Positions 43,896-53,712 of a DNA stretch of 64,000 nt are shown here, in pieces. The translations under genes and the position numbers were made by a program. The DNA is from Mucilaginibacter sp. OK098 (GTDB taxonomy: Bacteria > Bacteroidota > Bacteroidia > Sphingobacteriales > Sphingobacteriaceae): the NCBI RefSeq assembly GCF_900142915.1, contig NZ_FRCM01000001.1, positions 744,001 to 808,000 of the forward strand. The letters run 5' to 3'. The notes beneath the pieces are model-generated. The model was not told where the DNA came from. It was given only the letters and a program-made list of their open reading frames with translations, and made no database searches. Each line of letters starts with the position of its first letter. Position 1 is the first letter of the stretch.

Positions 43896-43927
43896 AGATT
43901 TATCAACTTTTAGGAGTTGACAAATCT
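43896..43927. repeat. AGATTT palindrome, GTCAACT core
   Basis: AGATTTATCAACT (43896-43908) and AGTTGACAAATCT (43915-43927) pair with one mismatch around a 6-nt loop. It lies 17 nt past the stop of the minus-strand MFS gene and could terminate it. Confidence 0.5.
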
Positions 43928-43944
43928 CTTCTCTCCTTGCGCCT

Positions 43945-45180
43945 CTAAGAAATTTCAACGTAATCTAAATCCTTACTAAAGGTTTCTTTTAACTGACTTA
44001 ACGAGAATAATGCAATTACGGTTAGTATGGCCATCATAATATATCCGCTGGTAATCATATCATAATGTACTAACAATGCGGTAAAACCCCAGTTAATAAT
44101 AATCAGCGAGCCCCTTACAAAGTTAGGGACTGTTGTAGCAACTGTTGAGCGGATATTGGTACCAAATTGCTCTGCTGCAATGGTTATAAAAATAGTCCAG
44201 TATCCAACCGCACAACCCATAAAAAAGCAGATCCATACAAATTGCTGGCTGGTTATACCTTTTGCATTTAAATATACCGCTGCGCTTATTGCTGACAGAA
44301 TTAAAAAAATGCACATGGTTAGCTTACGGGATTTGGTTGCCTGCGATAATAGCCCCGCAAATATCCCACCAACCGAAATGCCGATATAAGAGTATAAAAT
44401 GCCATCACCTGCATTTAGTGCGTCTTTAGCGCCCAATGCTTTACCAAATTCTGGCGATAATGTAACCAGCACTCCTACTACATACCATAGCGGTGCGCCT
44501 ATTAAAATACAGGCTAAATATTTCCCAAACCGTTTCCAATTAGTAAACAGTATAAAAAAGTTCCCTTTTGATACATGGGTTGCTTGTTCAATGTTTTTAA
44601 ACATGCCCGATTCAAATGTGCCTATGCGCAATAAAAGTAAAACAATGCCCAAACCGCCGCCTACAAAATAAGCATCGCGCCAGCCGTATTTTGCAACCAT
44701 TACAGCAGCTGCGGCACCAAAAAGCCCTATAGCAGAAACAATCATGGTGCCATACCCTCTCTTTTCCTTGCTCATGGTCTCGGTTACAAGTGTAATGCCT
44801 GCCCCAAGCTCTCCTGCAAGGCCAATACCTGCAATAAAACGGATAATTGTATAAGTGCTTACATCATGAACCAGGCCGTTGGCAAAGTTTGCGATTGAAT
44901 ACAGCAAAATTGAACCAAAAAGCACCTTGATCCGGCCTAATTTGTCGCCTATTACTCCCCATAAAATCCCGCCCAACAATAAGCCAAACATTTGCCAGTT
45001 AATAATATGAATACCCTGGGAAAGCACATCGGCAGGTTTAACGCCAATATCAAGCAAGCTTGCTTTTCTTACTATCGAAAAAGTTAAAAGATCATAGATA
45101 TCAACAAAGTAACCCAATGAGGCTACGAGTACTAAAAAAATAATATTCCTTTTGGCTTTTGCAGCGGCTGCGTCGGTCAT
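43945..45180 (-). CDS. MFS transporter, metabolite:H+ symporter-like
   Basis: 411 residues, about twelve membrane helices. The loop 2-3 signature GVIGDKLGRIKVLFGSI and RFIAGIGLAGELGAGITLVTETMSKEKRGYG are typical of the sugar-porter-like/metabolite:H+ symporter branch. Imports an organic acid or similar solute; the substrate cannot be inferred from neighbours. Confidence 0.85.
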   Translation of the reverse strand: MTDAAAAKAKRNIIFLVLVASLGYFVDIYDLLTFSIVRKASLLDIGVKPADVLSQGIHIINWQMFGLLLGGILWGVIGDKLGRIKVLFGSILLYSIANFANGLVHDVSTYTIIRFIAGIGLAGELGAGITLVTETMSKEKRGYGTMIVSAIGLFGAAAAVMVAKYGWRDAYFVGGGLGIVLLLLRIGTFESGMFKNIEQATHVSKGNFFILFTNWKRFGKYLACILIGAPLWYVVGVLVTLSPEFGKALGAKDALNAGDGILYSYIGISVGGIFAGLLSQATKSRKLTMCIFLILSAISAAVYLNAKGITSQQFVWICFFMGCAVGYWTIFITIAAEQFGTNIRSTVATTVPNFVRGSLIIINWGFTALLVHYDMITSGYIMMAILTVIALFSLSQLKETFSKDLDYVEIS

Positions 45181-45245
45181 AATTGTAATAGTTGGTTTGG
45201 CTAAAGTAACAGAATTATTAATAATTTCTTTAAAAAATTAAGCAC

Positions 45246-45276
45246 AAAAAAAACCCCTGTGGAGCAGAGGCTTTTG
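45246..45276 (-). terminator. Terminator of the cold-shock gene
   Basis: On the minus strand AAAAGCCTCTG, loop CTCCA, CAGGGGTTTTTTTT: an 11-bp stem with two wobble pairs followed by a run of T, 18 nt after the stop. Confidence 0.8.
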
Positions 45277-45293
45277 AAACATCGGTTTCGTAA

Positions 45294-45491
45294 TTATGCT
45301 TTTTTTACATTTACTGCCTGTAAACCTTTTCTGCCTTCTTCCACTTCGTAAGTAACGTTATCGTTATCTTTAATGGCGTTTACGCCGCCTTGTACATCTT
45401 TGAAGTGTACAAAAAGATCTTTACCGTCGTCGGTAACAATAAAACCATAACCTTTTTGTGTGTTAAACCATTTTACTTTTCCAGTTTTCAT
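45294..45491 (-). CDS. Cold-shock domain protein
   Basis: 65 residues, one cold-shock domain. RNP1 is KGYGFI at 13-18 and RNP2 is LFVHF at 26-30, with the start MKTGKVKWFN. It binds single-stranded RNA and acts as an RNA chaperone. A TATATTTG -7 box about 110 nt upstream gives it a long 5' untranslated leader, as usual for cspA-type genes. Confidence 0.95.
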   Translation of the reverse strand: MKTGKVKWFNTQKGYGFIVTDDGKDLFVHFKDVQGGVNAIKDNDNVTYEVEEGRKGLQAVNVKKA

Positions 45492-45598
45492 AAATAATTA
45501 TAATTGTGTATTAAAAAATTGTGTTAAAGATTAAAAACCAGACCCAAACTGAATAAAATGGTATTTATTATCAGAAGGATTTAGAAAAACCGTCAGTT

Positions 45599-45606
45599 CA
45601 AATATA
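45599..45606 (-). promoter_or_regulatory. -7 element of the cold-shock gene
   Basis: The minus strand reads TATATTTG, an exact TAnnTTTG, with a TTG 16 nt further upstream (shorter than usual). Transcription would start near 45590, leaving a leader of roughly 100 nt. Confidence 0.4.
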
Positions 45607-45631
45607 TAAAATTATTAAATACCAAATAAAA

Positions 45632-46267
45632 TTATTTATTTGGTTGCGGTGTCGTCCTTAAATAGGGTTTAACCAGTGTAAAACCTTTCGGAAATTTGGC
45701 AGGGATATCTTCCGTTTTAATTGCAGGCACTACAATAACGTCTTCTCCGTCTTTCCAGTCGGCAGGTGTTGCCACACTGTATTTGGCGGTTAATTGTAAT
45801 GAATCTATTACGCGTAAAATTTCCTGGAAGTTTCTTCCGGTAGATGCAGGGTAAGTAATAGTCAGCTTAATGGTTTTATCAGGGGCGATAATAAATAACG
45901 ACCGTACTGTTGCAGTTAATGAAGCATTCGGGTGGATCATATCATAGGCAAGCGCAATTTCGCGGCTCTCATCCCCTATTATCGGGAAATTTACCTCAAC
46001 ATCCTGTGTTTCATTGATATCGTTGATCCAACCTTTGTGCGATTCAACAGAATCAACGCTTAGTGCTACTACCTTAACATTACGCTTATCAAATTCGCTT
46101 TTTAACGATGCTGTTTTGCCTAATTCAGTAGTACATACCGGTGTATAGTCTGCCGGATGCGAAAAAAGTACACCCCAGCTATCGCCAAGGAATTCGTAAA
46201 AATCAATTTCACCCTGTGATGTGTTTGCCTTAAAATTTGGAGCTAAATCTCCCAGTCGTAAACTCAT
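45632..46267 (-). CDS. 1-Cys peroxiredoxin (Prx6 type)
   Basis: 211 residues. Peroxidatic Cys45 lies in HPADYTPVCTTELG; the Prx6 C-terminal extension (PADWKDGEDVIVVPAI, GFTLVKPYLRTTPQ) is present and there is no resolving Cys at the 2-Cys position. It reduces H2O2 and organic peroxides. Confidence 0.93.
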   Translation of the reverse strand: MSLRLGDLAPNFKANTSQGEIDFYEFLGDSWGVLFSHPADYTPVCTTELGKTASLKSEFDKRNVKVVALSVDSVESHKGWINDINETQDVEVNFPIIGDESREIALAYDMIHPNASLTATVRSLFIIAPDKTIKLTITYPASTGRNFQEILRVIDSLQLTAKYSVATPADWKDGEDVIVVPAIKTEDIPAKFPKGFTLVKPYLRTTPQPNK

Positions 46268-46379
46268 AATGATATAATGTTTTTGTTAAAAATAATATAC
46301 TAAGGTAGCTGATTGTTTTATTAATCAATAGTGATATTGAAAAATATTCTATTAATTACGTAGACATTATAGTTCTTGT

Positions 46380-46505
46380 GAGTCAGAAAGTCGGTAAAGT
46401 CGAAAGAAGGATCGCTGATGTAAAATGATGTAGCTGATTTAGCAGATACCGCTATAGTTCGCTCCAACTTTTACAACCTCTGCAACAATTACAACCACTG
46501 CAACT
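46380..46505. repeat. AAAGTCG and ACAACCNCT word tracts
   Basis: 46380-46408 carries GTCAGAAAGTCGGTAAAGTCG words. 46470-46505 carries a 9-nt word: ACAACCTCT, GCAACAATT, ACAACCACT, GCAACTAAA. It lies upstream of the GH15 gene. Confidence 0.5.
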
Positions 46506-46539
46506 AAACTTATTGCACAAAAGCTTGTTATACCTAAAC

Positions 46540-48324
46540 ATGGAAAGACACACCTATAATACCGGGATAATTGGAAACTGTGCTTACCTAGCGCACGTAA
46601 ATAAAAATACAAATATCGATTGGTTATGCTGGCCCCGCTTTGACAGCACTTTTATTTTTGGTGGGTTACTTGATAAAAAAAAAGGCGGCTCATTTTCAAT
46701 TTTACCAACTGACGAGTATACTTCGCACCAATATTACCTCGAAAATACCAATGTACTTATAACCGAAATAACCACGGTTAAAGGTGCAAAGTACCGGGTA
46801 ACTGATTTTGCGCCACGCTTTCATGAACACCAGCGGTATTATAAAGCGCTGATGCTGATCCGTAAAATTGAGGCGTTAGAAGGATCGCCGCAGGTGGTGG
46901 TAAAATGTGTGCCGGTATCTGATTATGGAAAAACAAAGCTACATGTTAACCGGGGCAGCAATCATATCCAGTTTTTAGGCGGCGATGAAAATATGCGGCT
47001 TACCACAAATATCCCTATCAGCTATGTTTTTGACGAACAACCTTTTGTGATAAATGAATCTAAATACCTTGTGCTTACCTATGGAGAGCCACTTGAAGCC
47101 CCCCTGATAAGCACCGCTGAACGTTTTTTACGCGAAACCACCCAGTATTGGCGAACCTGGATAAAGCACTCATCTATAGCTACTTATTTTCAGCCATTTG
47201 TTATCAGGTCGGCTTTGGCTTTAAAGATCCACCAGTACGAAGATACCGGGGCTATAATTGCAGCAAGTACTACAAGCCTGCCCGAATCGCCTGGCAGCGG
47301 GCGCAATTGGGATTACCGCTATTGCTGGTTGCGCGATACTTATTATGTTTTAACATCGCTAAACCACATCGGTCATTTTGAAGAAATGGAGAAATACTTC
47401 AGCTATGTTACTGATATCTCATTTAATGAAAATGAACGCTATCAGCCTTTGTATGGCATTACCGGTAAAAAGGATCTTGTTGAAGAAATAATGACAGACC
47501 TGGAAGGTTATATGGGCAACCAGCCTGTACGTGTTGGCAACCAGGCTTCCGAGCACATTCAGAACGATATTTACGGACAGGTGATGATCTCCCTGCTCCC
47601 ATTGTATACCGATCACCGCTTTGTATTTTCTGAAAGAAAAGATTCTGTTAGATGGATCGAGTTTTTGCTGAGTAAAATTGAGCGCACCATTGATGAAAAA
47701 GATGCCGGCATCTGGGAGTTCCGGAACATGGCGAACATTCATTGTTACAGTAACCTTTTTCAATGGGCAGGCGCTTCTGCCGCTGAAAAAATGGCCCGGA
47801 CCATTGACAACCCCAAATTGGTAAAAAGAGCCATAAAAGTAAAAGAACGTGCTGCTGAGCATATTGAAAGCTGTTATGACCCGGTAAGAAAAGTTTATAC
47901 CAATTCGGCAGGCAGCTCAAATCTTGATGCCAGCACCTTACAACTGATTATGATGAATTACCTCGACCCGGCATCTGATCGTGCCAAAGATCATTTAATT
48001 GCACTGGAGAAAGAGCTTAAAGCCAGTAACGGATTATTTTACAGGTATTTATATAAAGATGATTTTGGTAAACCCAAAACAACATTCCTGATCTGCGCAT
48101 TCTGGTATATTGAAGCGCTGGCATGTGTTGGCCGGATGGATGATGCCATGCGCGAGTTTGAAAATATACTGCAATATTCAAACCACCTGCTGTTATTCAG
48201 CGAGGATGTTGATGAAAACGACGGCAGTCAATGGGGTAATTTCCCGCAGGCCTATAGCCATGTGGGGTTAATGAATGCCGCTTACAGGATTGCTATTAAA
48301 TTAGACAGGCCGATATTTTTATAG
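46540..48324 (+). CDS. Glycoside hydrolase family 15 protein (trehalase or glucoamylase type)
   Basis: 594 residues from the ATG at 46540 (MERHTYNTGIIGNCAYLAHV); an upstream TTG frame at 46513 is less likely. The N-terminal beta-sandwich has DWLCWPRFDSTFIFGGLLD; the catalytic (alpha/alpha)6 barrel starts with SPGSGRNWDYRYCWLRDTYY, the GH15 signature. Bacterial GH15 enzymes without signal peptide are often trehalases, and the nearby OtsAB gene supports trehalose metabolism. No signal peptide, so cytoplasmic. Confidence 0.88.
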   Translation: MERHTYNTGIIGNCAYLAHVNKNTNIDWLCWPRFDSTFIFGGLLDKKKGGSFSILPTDEYTSHQYYLENTNVLITEITTVKGAKYRVTDFAPRFHEHQRYYKALMLIRKIEALEGSPQVVVKCVPVSDYGKTKLHVNRGSNHIQFLGGDENMRLTTNIPISYVFDEQPFVINESKYLVLTYGEPLEAPLISTAERFLRETTQYWRTWIKHSSIATYFQPFVIRSALALKIHQYEDTGAIIAASTTSLPESPGSGRNWDYRYCWLRDTYYVLTSLNHIGHFEEMEKYFSYVTDISFNENERYQPLYGITGKKDLVEEIMTDLEGYMGNQPVRVGNQASEHIQNDIYGQVMISLLPLYTDHRFVFSERKDSVRWIEFLLSKIERTIDEKDAGIWEFRNMANIHCYSNLFQWAGASAAEKMARTIDNPKLVKRAIKVKERAAEHIESCYDPVRKVYTNSAGSSNLDASTLQLIMMNYLDPASDRAKDHLIALEKELKASNGLFYRYLYKDDFGKPKTTFLICAFWYIEALACVGRMDDAMREFENILQYSNHLLLFSEDVDENDGSQWGNFPQAYSHVGLMNAAYRIAIKLDRPIFL

Positions 48325-48330
48325 GATGAG

Positions 48331-48470
48331 GCAAAAGGTTAAAGGCGAAAGGTTTTGAAGAAGGCGAAAGCTGAAAGGTTAAAGGCGAAAGGTAAAATCA
48401 TAATACTCATACTGCATAACAGTTTTAAAAGCTTTCACCCTTTACCTTTAACCTTTCGCCTTTTACCTCC
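48331..48470. repeat. Inverted heptad arms between convergent genes
   Basis: Left arm heptads: GCAAAAG, GTTAAAG, GCGAAAG (48331-48351), then GCGAAAG, CTGAAAG, GTTAAAG, GCGAAAG, GTAAAAT (48364-48398). Right arm 48432-48470: CTTTCAC, CCTTTAC, CTTTAAC, CTTTCGC, CTTTTAC, CTCC, the complement of the left. Together they could form a long imperfect hairpin after the GH15 gene. Confidence 0.7.
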
Positions 48471-48473
48471 TTC

Positions 48474-49262
48474 TCAGGAAACACCCAGCTTCAATTTATA
48501 CCTGTATCCCCTGCCCCCGCCGAAGTAATTTTCCATCTTTAATACCTCGTGTGATTTTTTGGCTATCCAAAAACGTTCATAGCCCTTTTCGGGATCCTTA
48601 TTGTCATTGTAGTTGTTAAGCACCCAGCAATCAATCTTTTCACCGTTACTGCCTGTTAAAAAATCGCTTGCAATAACTGTATAAGCCACTTCTTCTGCTT
48701 TTCCAAAGCCGGGATCATAATAATTGATCACAAAAACCCTGTTTTCTTTATAAGGCAGCAGCGAATAAATTATCATATCGGCATGCCAATTCAGATTGTA
48801 TTTACTAAAGGAATCGTTAAAATCTTTTATTGCAACAGCTTTAATTGAATCAGGCACATCGCTTTTGTTGTTTACATTTTTAAACTCAACCTGTTTTGCT
48901 TCAAAGTCGAACTTAATTGAATAGCCCAGGCGCTTCCAATAAGTATCATGTAATAGGGTACTAAAATCTTTTGCATCAAAAACGGTATAACATTTATGTA
49001 CAACGGTGTCATACTCCCATTGCTGCTTCACAAAAAATGCAGGCTTGTTATGGTATTGCTTGGCCTCAACATTAAAGTTTATAAGCGTTACTCTGCTCGC
49101 AGGCGCCTCTTTTGTCTTTTTATTATATTGCAAATAGCTAAAATCACCGGTTTGCAAATGTTTAAGGTCAAGCGTAGCAGGCTCAACATGAATAGTATCA
49201 ATGTTTTTAGCGATGGATGGGATTGTAAATGCTGATAAGGCTAAAAGAAGAAGTAATTTCAT
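48474..49262 (-). CDS. Secreted protein, DUF3108-like
   Basis: 262 residues with signal peptide ending PSIAK. Mostly beta: VTLINFNVEAKQYHNKPAFF, YSIKFDFEAKQVEFKNV, then EVAYTVIASDFLTGSNGEKIDCWVL and FWIAKKSHEVLKME, the pattern of DUF3108-like periplasmic proteins. Function unknown. It lies between OtsAB and the convergent GH15 gene. Confidence 0.6.
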   Translation of the reverse strand: MKLLLLLALSAFTIPSIAKNIDTIHVEPATLDLKHLQTGDFSYLQYNKKTKEAPASRVTLINFNVEAKQYHNKPAFFVKQQWEYDTVVHKCYTVFDAKDFSTLLHDTYWKRLGYSIKFDFEAKQVEFKNVNNKSDVPDSIKAVAIKDFNDSFSKYNLNWHADMIIYSLLPYKENRVFVINYYDPGFGKAEEVAYTVIASDFLTGSNGEKIDCWVLNNYNDNKDPEKGYERFWIAKKSHEVLKMENYFGGGRGYRYKLKLGVS

Positions 49263-49396
49263 AATGAATATTGTTTTCGTAAATATTCATCATCAGTTGG
49301 CCGCTGTAAAATAAAGTTAACAGTTTGCCCTTTATTTTTAATCAATTGGGGTATTTCTCAATTTGGCTTAAGTTAAATTAAGTTTTGTTGGAATAC

Positions 49397-49428
49397 CTTT
49401 TGCCTTTTATCTTTCAGCTTTCACCTCC
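49397..49428. repeat. Heptad tract CTTTTGC / CTTTCAG
   Basis: CTTTTGC, CTTTTAT, CTTTCAG, CTTTCAC, CTCC in 7-nt phase, ending 2 nt before the stop codon of the OtsAB gene. Confidence 0.65.
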
Positions 49429-49429
49429 T

Positions 49430-51622
49430 TTAATGCACCGCCACTTCTTCAGTAAAGCTCAATAGCAATTTTCTCACTTCGCCCGGGTTACGTAAATAAA
49501 ATTTAGCGGCAGAAACATTCCCTCCTACCTTAATGGTCAGCGCTGAATCAGGTAACGCTTTAAATACATCTTCGTCTGTATAATCATCACCAAAGGCAAT
49601 AATAAAATCATAATTATTTTTCTCTACAAGCATCAAGGCGGCTTTGCCCTTATTTATTTCCATGTTTTTTACCTCCAGCACTTTATCACCGGGTAAAAGC
49701 TGCAGGCCCTTATCGCTTGCCAGGTATTTTAAATTATTCATCAGCTCATTGGCACGCAGCTCGCCAAGCCCTTTTTGTGCATTGCGGTAATGCCATACCA
49801 ATGAATATGTTTTTTCCTCAATAAATGAACCTGGTGTACGGTCAACATAGGTTTCCAGCACGGGATAGATATCATGTTTCCAGGCATCAGAAAGGCCGGA
49901 AACTTTATGCCATGACGTATTTTGCTGTTTAAACCACGAACCATGTTCGGCAATCAGGTATACATTTTTATCGCTAAACCATTCGCTTAAATTTTCGTGC
50001 TTACGACCACTTATCAATACTATCATATTGGCCGGATCTTCGGCCAGTCTTTCAATAATTGTATAAAGCTCTTTGTCTGGCGATGCCTGGCTAATGTTCG
50101 ATTTAAAATCAACCAGCGTTCCGTCATAGTCTAAAAATATGATTCGGTTTTTGGTTTTATGGTAACGGTTTATTATTGATTGCTCGGTTGAGAAACTAAC
50201 ATGCCTGGTTTGCATGGAACGCTGCATTTGCTTAACCTCTTTAAGCCTGTCCATAAATATTTTTACCCAATGCGTTATATTAAACTTAGCAACTAACTGT
50301 CGCATTTGCTGCATGCGCCTCCTTTGCTCACTCAAAGGCATGTTGATTGCCGTAATTATAGCATTACAAACCTCATTGGTATTGTTTGGGTTAACTACCA
50401 GGGCATCAATCAATTCTTTCGATGCACCCGCCATTTCGCTTAGTATAAGTACGCCGTCGTCATTTATGCGGCTGGCTACGTACTCTTTGCTAACCAGGTT
50501 CATGCCATCCCTCATCGGGCTAACCAAACAAACGTCTGCCGAATAATATAGGGCCGACAATGTTTCAATGGGGAACGAACGATAATAATAATGAATAGGT
50601 GTCCATTCCATGTTGCGGTACATCGCATTGATGTTCCCTACTCTCTTGTCAATTTCATCGCGCAGGTGTGCATACTGAGGTACGGAGTCGCGTGACGGTA
50701 CAACTATCATGTGCATAGTTACTTTTCCGCAATATTCAGGATGCAGCTGCAGCAATTGTTCAAACGCTTGTAAACGCTGCAAAATGCCTTTACTATAATC
50801 AAGCCTGTCAATTGACAGGATAAGTTTGGTGTTTTTAAAAGTTTCCTTTATTATTTGCACCTGCTCAATCACCTCTTTTTGCAGCGGAAGCGATGAATAT
50901 TTCTTTTCATCTATCCCCATCGGGAAAGACTCAACCACTATAGACCTGTCGCCGCTCGTTATTACGTTTGCTGACGAATTTATAGGCAATATGCGCGTTG
51001 CAGCGCCTAAAAAGTGTCGTACGTCGTCAAATGTATGAAAGCCGATCAGGTCGGCGCCAAGCATGCCTTCAAGCAACTCCTGCCGCCAGGGAATAAGCCT
51101 GAACATTTCGTGCGACGGGAAAGGGATATGCAGGAAAAAGCCAATAGAAACATCAGGCATTTCCGCCCTGATCATTTGCGCTAAGAGTAATAGCTGGTAA
51201 TCATGGATCCATATAACATCGCCGGGTTCGGCAATCGCCAGTACGGCATCCTTAAATTTTTGATTTACAATGTTATAATAATCCCAGTTCGATTGTCTGT
51301 AAACCGCATAAGTTGAAGTATAATAATGAAATACTGGCCATAAAATTTCGTTACTAAAGCCTTCATAATACTGGTTGATCTCTTCCTGGTCTAAAAATAC
51401 AGGTACTAAGCTTAGATCGGCTAATTGATTGGTTATAGTATGCCTGTCTTGTCGTTCGGCAATTTCAACGCCGGGCCACCCAATCCATTTGTTATTTCCT
51501 TTTTTATAGATCGATCCCAAACCTGTAGCCAACCCGCCTTCACTGGGAGATAATGTATACTCATCCCCTGTTTTCGAAATTTTTACGGGCAACCTGTTTG
51601 AAACTATTATTGTTTTTGACAT
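49430..51622 (-). CDS. otsAB: Bifunctional trehalose-6-phosphate synthase/phosphatase
   Basis: 730 residues from [14 protein letters not shown] at 51622; a frame extending to 51706 adds an unlikely 28 residues. Residues 1 to about 470 are the GT20 synthase: [41 protein letters not shown] and the [10 protein letters not shown] substrate loop. From about 500 a HAD phosphatase follows with [13 protein letters not shown] and [12 protein letters not shown]. It joins UDP-glucose and glucose-6-phosphate, then removes the phosphate. With the GH15 enzyme it suggests a cycle of trehalose synthesis and turnover in stress. Confidence 0.93.
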   Translation of the reverse strand: MSKTIIVSNRLPVKISKTGDEYTLSPSEGGLATGLGSIYKKGNNKWIGWPGVEIAERQDRHTITNQLADLSLVPVFLDQEEINQYYEGFSNEILWPVFHYYTSTYAVYRQSNWDYYNIVNQKFKDAVLAIAEPGDVIWIHDYQLLLLAQMIRAEMPDVSIGFFLHIPFPSHEMFRLIPWRQELLEGMLGADLIGFHTFDDVRHFLGAATRILPINSSANVITSGDRSIVVESFPMGIDEKKYSSLPLQKEVIEQVQIIKETFKNTKLILSIDRLDYSKGILQRLQAFEQLLQLHPEYCGKVTMHMIVVPSRDSVPQYAHLRDEIDKRVGNINAMYRNMEWTPIHYYYRSFPIETLSALYYSADVCLVSPMRDGMNLVSKEYVASRINDDGVLILSEMAGASKELIDALVVNPNNTNEVCNAIITAINMPLSEQRRRMQQMRQLVAKFNITHWVKIFMDRLKEVKQMQRSMQTRHVSFSTEQSIINRYHKTKNRIIFLDYDGTLVDFKSNISQASPDKELYTIIERLAEDPANMIVLISGRKHENLSEWFSDKNVYLIAEHGSWFKQQNTSWHKVSGLSDAWKHDIYPVLETYVDRTPGSFIEEKTYSLVWHYRNAQKGLGELRANELMNNLKYLASDKGLQLLPGDKVLEVKNMEINKGKAALMLVEKNNYDFIIAFGDDYTDEDVFKALPDSALTIKVGGNVSAAKFYLRNPGEVRKLLLSFTEEVAVH

Positions 51623-51640
51623 AGAACACAACTTAATGGG

Positions 51641-51724
51641 CACTAATTGCACGAATTGATTCGAATTACACGAATTGATTAAAAAAATCCATGTAATAAA
51701 ATTCAATCCGTGTTTATTCGTGAC
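51641..51724. repeat. ACGAATT-word tract upstream of otsAB
   Basis: CACTAATTGCACGAATTGATTCGAATTACACGAATTG-type words at about 9-nt spacing (51641-51680) face ATTCAATCCGTG and TTATTCGTGAC (51701-51724), a loose complement. A second similar tract is at 51868-51900. Confidence 0.45.
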
Positions 51725-51907
51725 TCATTAATAAGGTTTATAACCGCAAGTTGTTTTAGAAAAATGCATTTTTATGTCAATTAAGGCATTTTTTTTAACT
51801 AAAGGGTAATCGTTGACATAATATAAACATTCTGTTAATGGGGCATTCCCGCTGCAAATCAAGTTCGTGAAATTCGAACTAATTCGAGAGAATTAGTGCT
51901 TACATAA

Positions 51908-51940
51908 TAAAAAAAGCCACCTGCAATTTGCAGATGGCTT
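51908..51940 (-). terminator. Terminator of the PepSY-like gene
   Basis: On the minus strand AGCCATCTGC, loop AAATT, GCAGGTGGCT then seven T: stem of 10-12 bp with one wobble pair, 24 nt after the stop. Confidence 0.85.
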
Positions 51941-51963
51941 CAAAATAATTGTTGTTTTGGGTG

Positions 51964-52440
51964 TTATTTCACTTGTTTGAAAAACTCAACGTTTCCTGAG
52001 TTTGCAACCCTAACCAATATTTCATGGCTGGCGCTTTTTAAATCAACAAAGTATGAAGTTGATTCAATATCATTGTTTAAAGCTTCATTAGCCTGGTAAA
52101 CAATAACTTCACCAGCTGTATAACCTTTATAGTTATCAGCAATCATTTTTTGTGATTTAGCAGGGATAGCTTTGTAGATAGTAGTTTGAGTAGTACCTAA
52201 AAAGTCACCGGCTAAATTGTAAAATGCAGTTTTCTTGGTGCCATCAATGATGAAATCAGCTTTCTGGCAGTTTTTAGTTACTGTCCATACAGTATTGGTT
52301 GCATTTGCAAAATCTGCGCTAAATGCCTGTTGTACAGAATAAGAAACCGTAGCACCTTCAATTTTTTTACCGCCGTCAGCAGCAAATACACTAACGCTGA
52401 ACAAAGCAGCAGTTGCGATAGTTAAAAATATTTTTTTCAT
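51964..52440 (-). CDS. Secreted PepSY-like (DUF2874-type) protein
   Basis: 158 residues with a signal peptide ending SVFAA. The periplasmic part has the alternating pattern of PepSY-like domains: FANATNTVWTVTKNCQKADF, TAFYNLAGDFLGTTQTTIY, AIPAKSQKMIADNYKGYTAGEVI. These are thought to be inhibitory or structural; no activity is known. Monocistronic, with its own terminator. Confidence 0.7.
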   Translation of the reverse strand: MKKIFLTIATAALFSVSVFAADGGKKIEGATVSYSVQQAFSADFANATNTVWTVTKNCQKADFIIDGTKKTAFYNLAGDFLGTTQTTIYKAIPAKSQKMIADNYKGYTAGEVIVYQANEALNNDIESTSYFVDLKSASHEILVRVANSGNVEFFKQVK

Positions 52441-52782
52441 GTTATGTTAAATTTTAAATCCGCAACAAAAATAACAAAATATTGCCATTTGTCGCTATAA
52501 AATTTCATTTTTATGAATATTTTATAATTATAGGCCTTTTTTGGTAATAAATTTAAATTATCACAATCTACTTAGTGTATTTTTTACAATATGTAAATCA
52601 AAAAAAGCACGAAAAAGTGCCTCACCGATTAGGTAACAGCTATTTTACATGAAGTTAACGTAGATTTTTGGTTGAATAAGTTGATTGAGTTAGATTGAGT
52701 TGATTAGGTTGAGCTGAGTTTGAAGGGGGATGTTATTTTAACATAATCAACTCAATCCAACATAATCAACCACTAACTAACC
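52441..52782. other. 342-bp gap: terminator and E-type repeats
   Basis: The gap carries a terminator at 52600-52620 and an E-type word tract (TTGATTGAG, TTAGATTGAG, TTGATTAGG at 52670-52721, with the complement AATCAACTCAATCC at 52745-52780). No gene is seen in it. Confidence 0.55.
52600..52620 (-). terminator. Terminator of the second SDR gene
   Basis: On the minus strand GCAC, loop TTTTTC, GTGC and seven T. The stem is short (4 bp) but is followed by a full T run, about 160 nt after the stop of the SDR gene. Confidence 0.45.
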
Positions 52783-53592
52783 TCATCCATTATCAGCAAA
52801 CCCCGGATACAAGGTCATGCCGCCATCCATAAATATGGTGGTGCCGGTAATATAGTCGGCATCGTCTGATGCCAGCCAGGCGGCAAGCTTACCGATGTCT
52901 TCAGGTTTGCCGATGCGATTATAGGGGATCAGCGTTAATAATTTCTCCAAAGCTTCCGGGGTATCCCAGGCTGCTTTATTAATAGGTGTTTGAATTGCGC
53001 CGGGACCTATCCCCACTACCCTTATTTTATGTGGCGCCAGTTCCTGCGCTATGCTTTTCATAAACATGCTAATGCCGCCCTTGCTCGCCGCATAATTTAC
53101 ATGGCCTCCCCATGGAATAACCTCGTGCACACTACTCATGCAAATTATTTTACCTGCAGCTCTACTCCTGTCTTCAACCACTCCCCTGCGGATAAATTCT
53201 TTTGCCGCTTCGCGCGAGCATAAAAATTGCCCGGTAAGGTTTATATTGATGACGGTATTCCACTGGTCAAGCGTCATATCCACAAACTTCGAATCCTTTT
53301 GCAGGCCGGCATTGTTCACTAATATGTCAATGGTACCAAATTGCTTAAACATTTCGGCAAACATGGCCTGCACCCCGCCCTCATGGCTCACATCGGCCTG
53401 GTAAGCAAACGCTGTGCCTCCTGAGGCTTTTATTTCATTTACGGTTTCTTCGGCAGCATCATGGTTATGGGCATAATTTATAACAACGCTTGCCCCGGCT
53501 TGTGCCAGCGCTAATGCAACGCCCTTGCCAATACCACTATCGGCGCCGGTAACTAATGCTGCTTGTCCTTTTAATAATGGGGTTGAATTCAT
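52783..53592 (-). CDS. SDR-family oxidoreductase, glucose-1-dehydrogenase-like
   Basis: 269 residues from MNSTPLLKGQAALVTGAD at 53592; a frame to 53703 only adds non-conserved residues. TGADSGIG at 15-22, NNAG near residue 96, MSSVHEVIPW and YAASKGG with the catalytic Tyr/Lys, and GTTIFMDGGMTLYPGF at the end. This resembles glucose 1-dehydrogenase-type SDRs. NAD(P)-dependent; substrate uncertain. Confidence 0.87.
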   Translation of the reverse strand: MNSTPLLKGQAALVTGADSGIGKGVALALAQAGASVVINYAHNHDAAEETVNEIKASGGTAFAYQADVSHEGGVQAMFAEMFKQFGTIDILVNNAGLQKDSKFVDMTLDQWNTVININLTGQFLCSREAAKEFIRRGVVEDRSRAAGKIICMSSVHEVIPWGGHVNYAASKGGISMFMKSIAQELAPHKIRVVGIGPGAIQTPINKAAWDTPEALEKLLTLIPYNRIGKPEDIGKLAAWLASDDADYITGTTIFMDGGMTLYPGFADNG

Positions 53593-53712
53593 ATGATATT
53601 GTTGAGTTATAAATATACAAATCGCAAATAACAGATCTGGTTTTAGCCTGGTATAAATTAATCTTAAAATTTGTGGTTTTATTAATACCTTCAATCCCAA
53701 CATATTTAACCT

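Noticed and set aside
51623..51706. 28-residue N-terminal extension of OtsAB
   Set aside because: The conserved GT20 start is [14 protein letters not shown] at 51622; the extension has no family match.
53593..53703. 37-residue N-terminal extension of the second SDR protein
   Set aside because: The SDR fold starts right after MNSTPLLKGQ; upstream residues overlap the promoter region of the divergent esterase gene.
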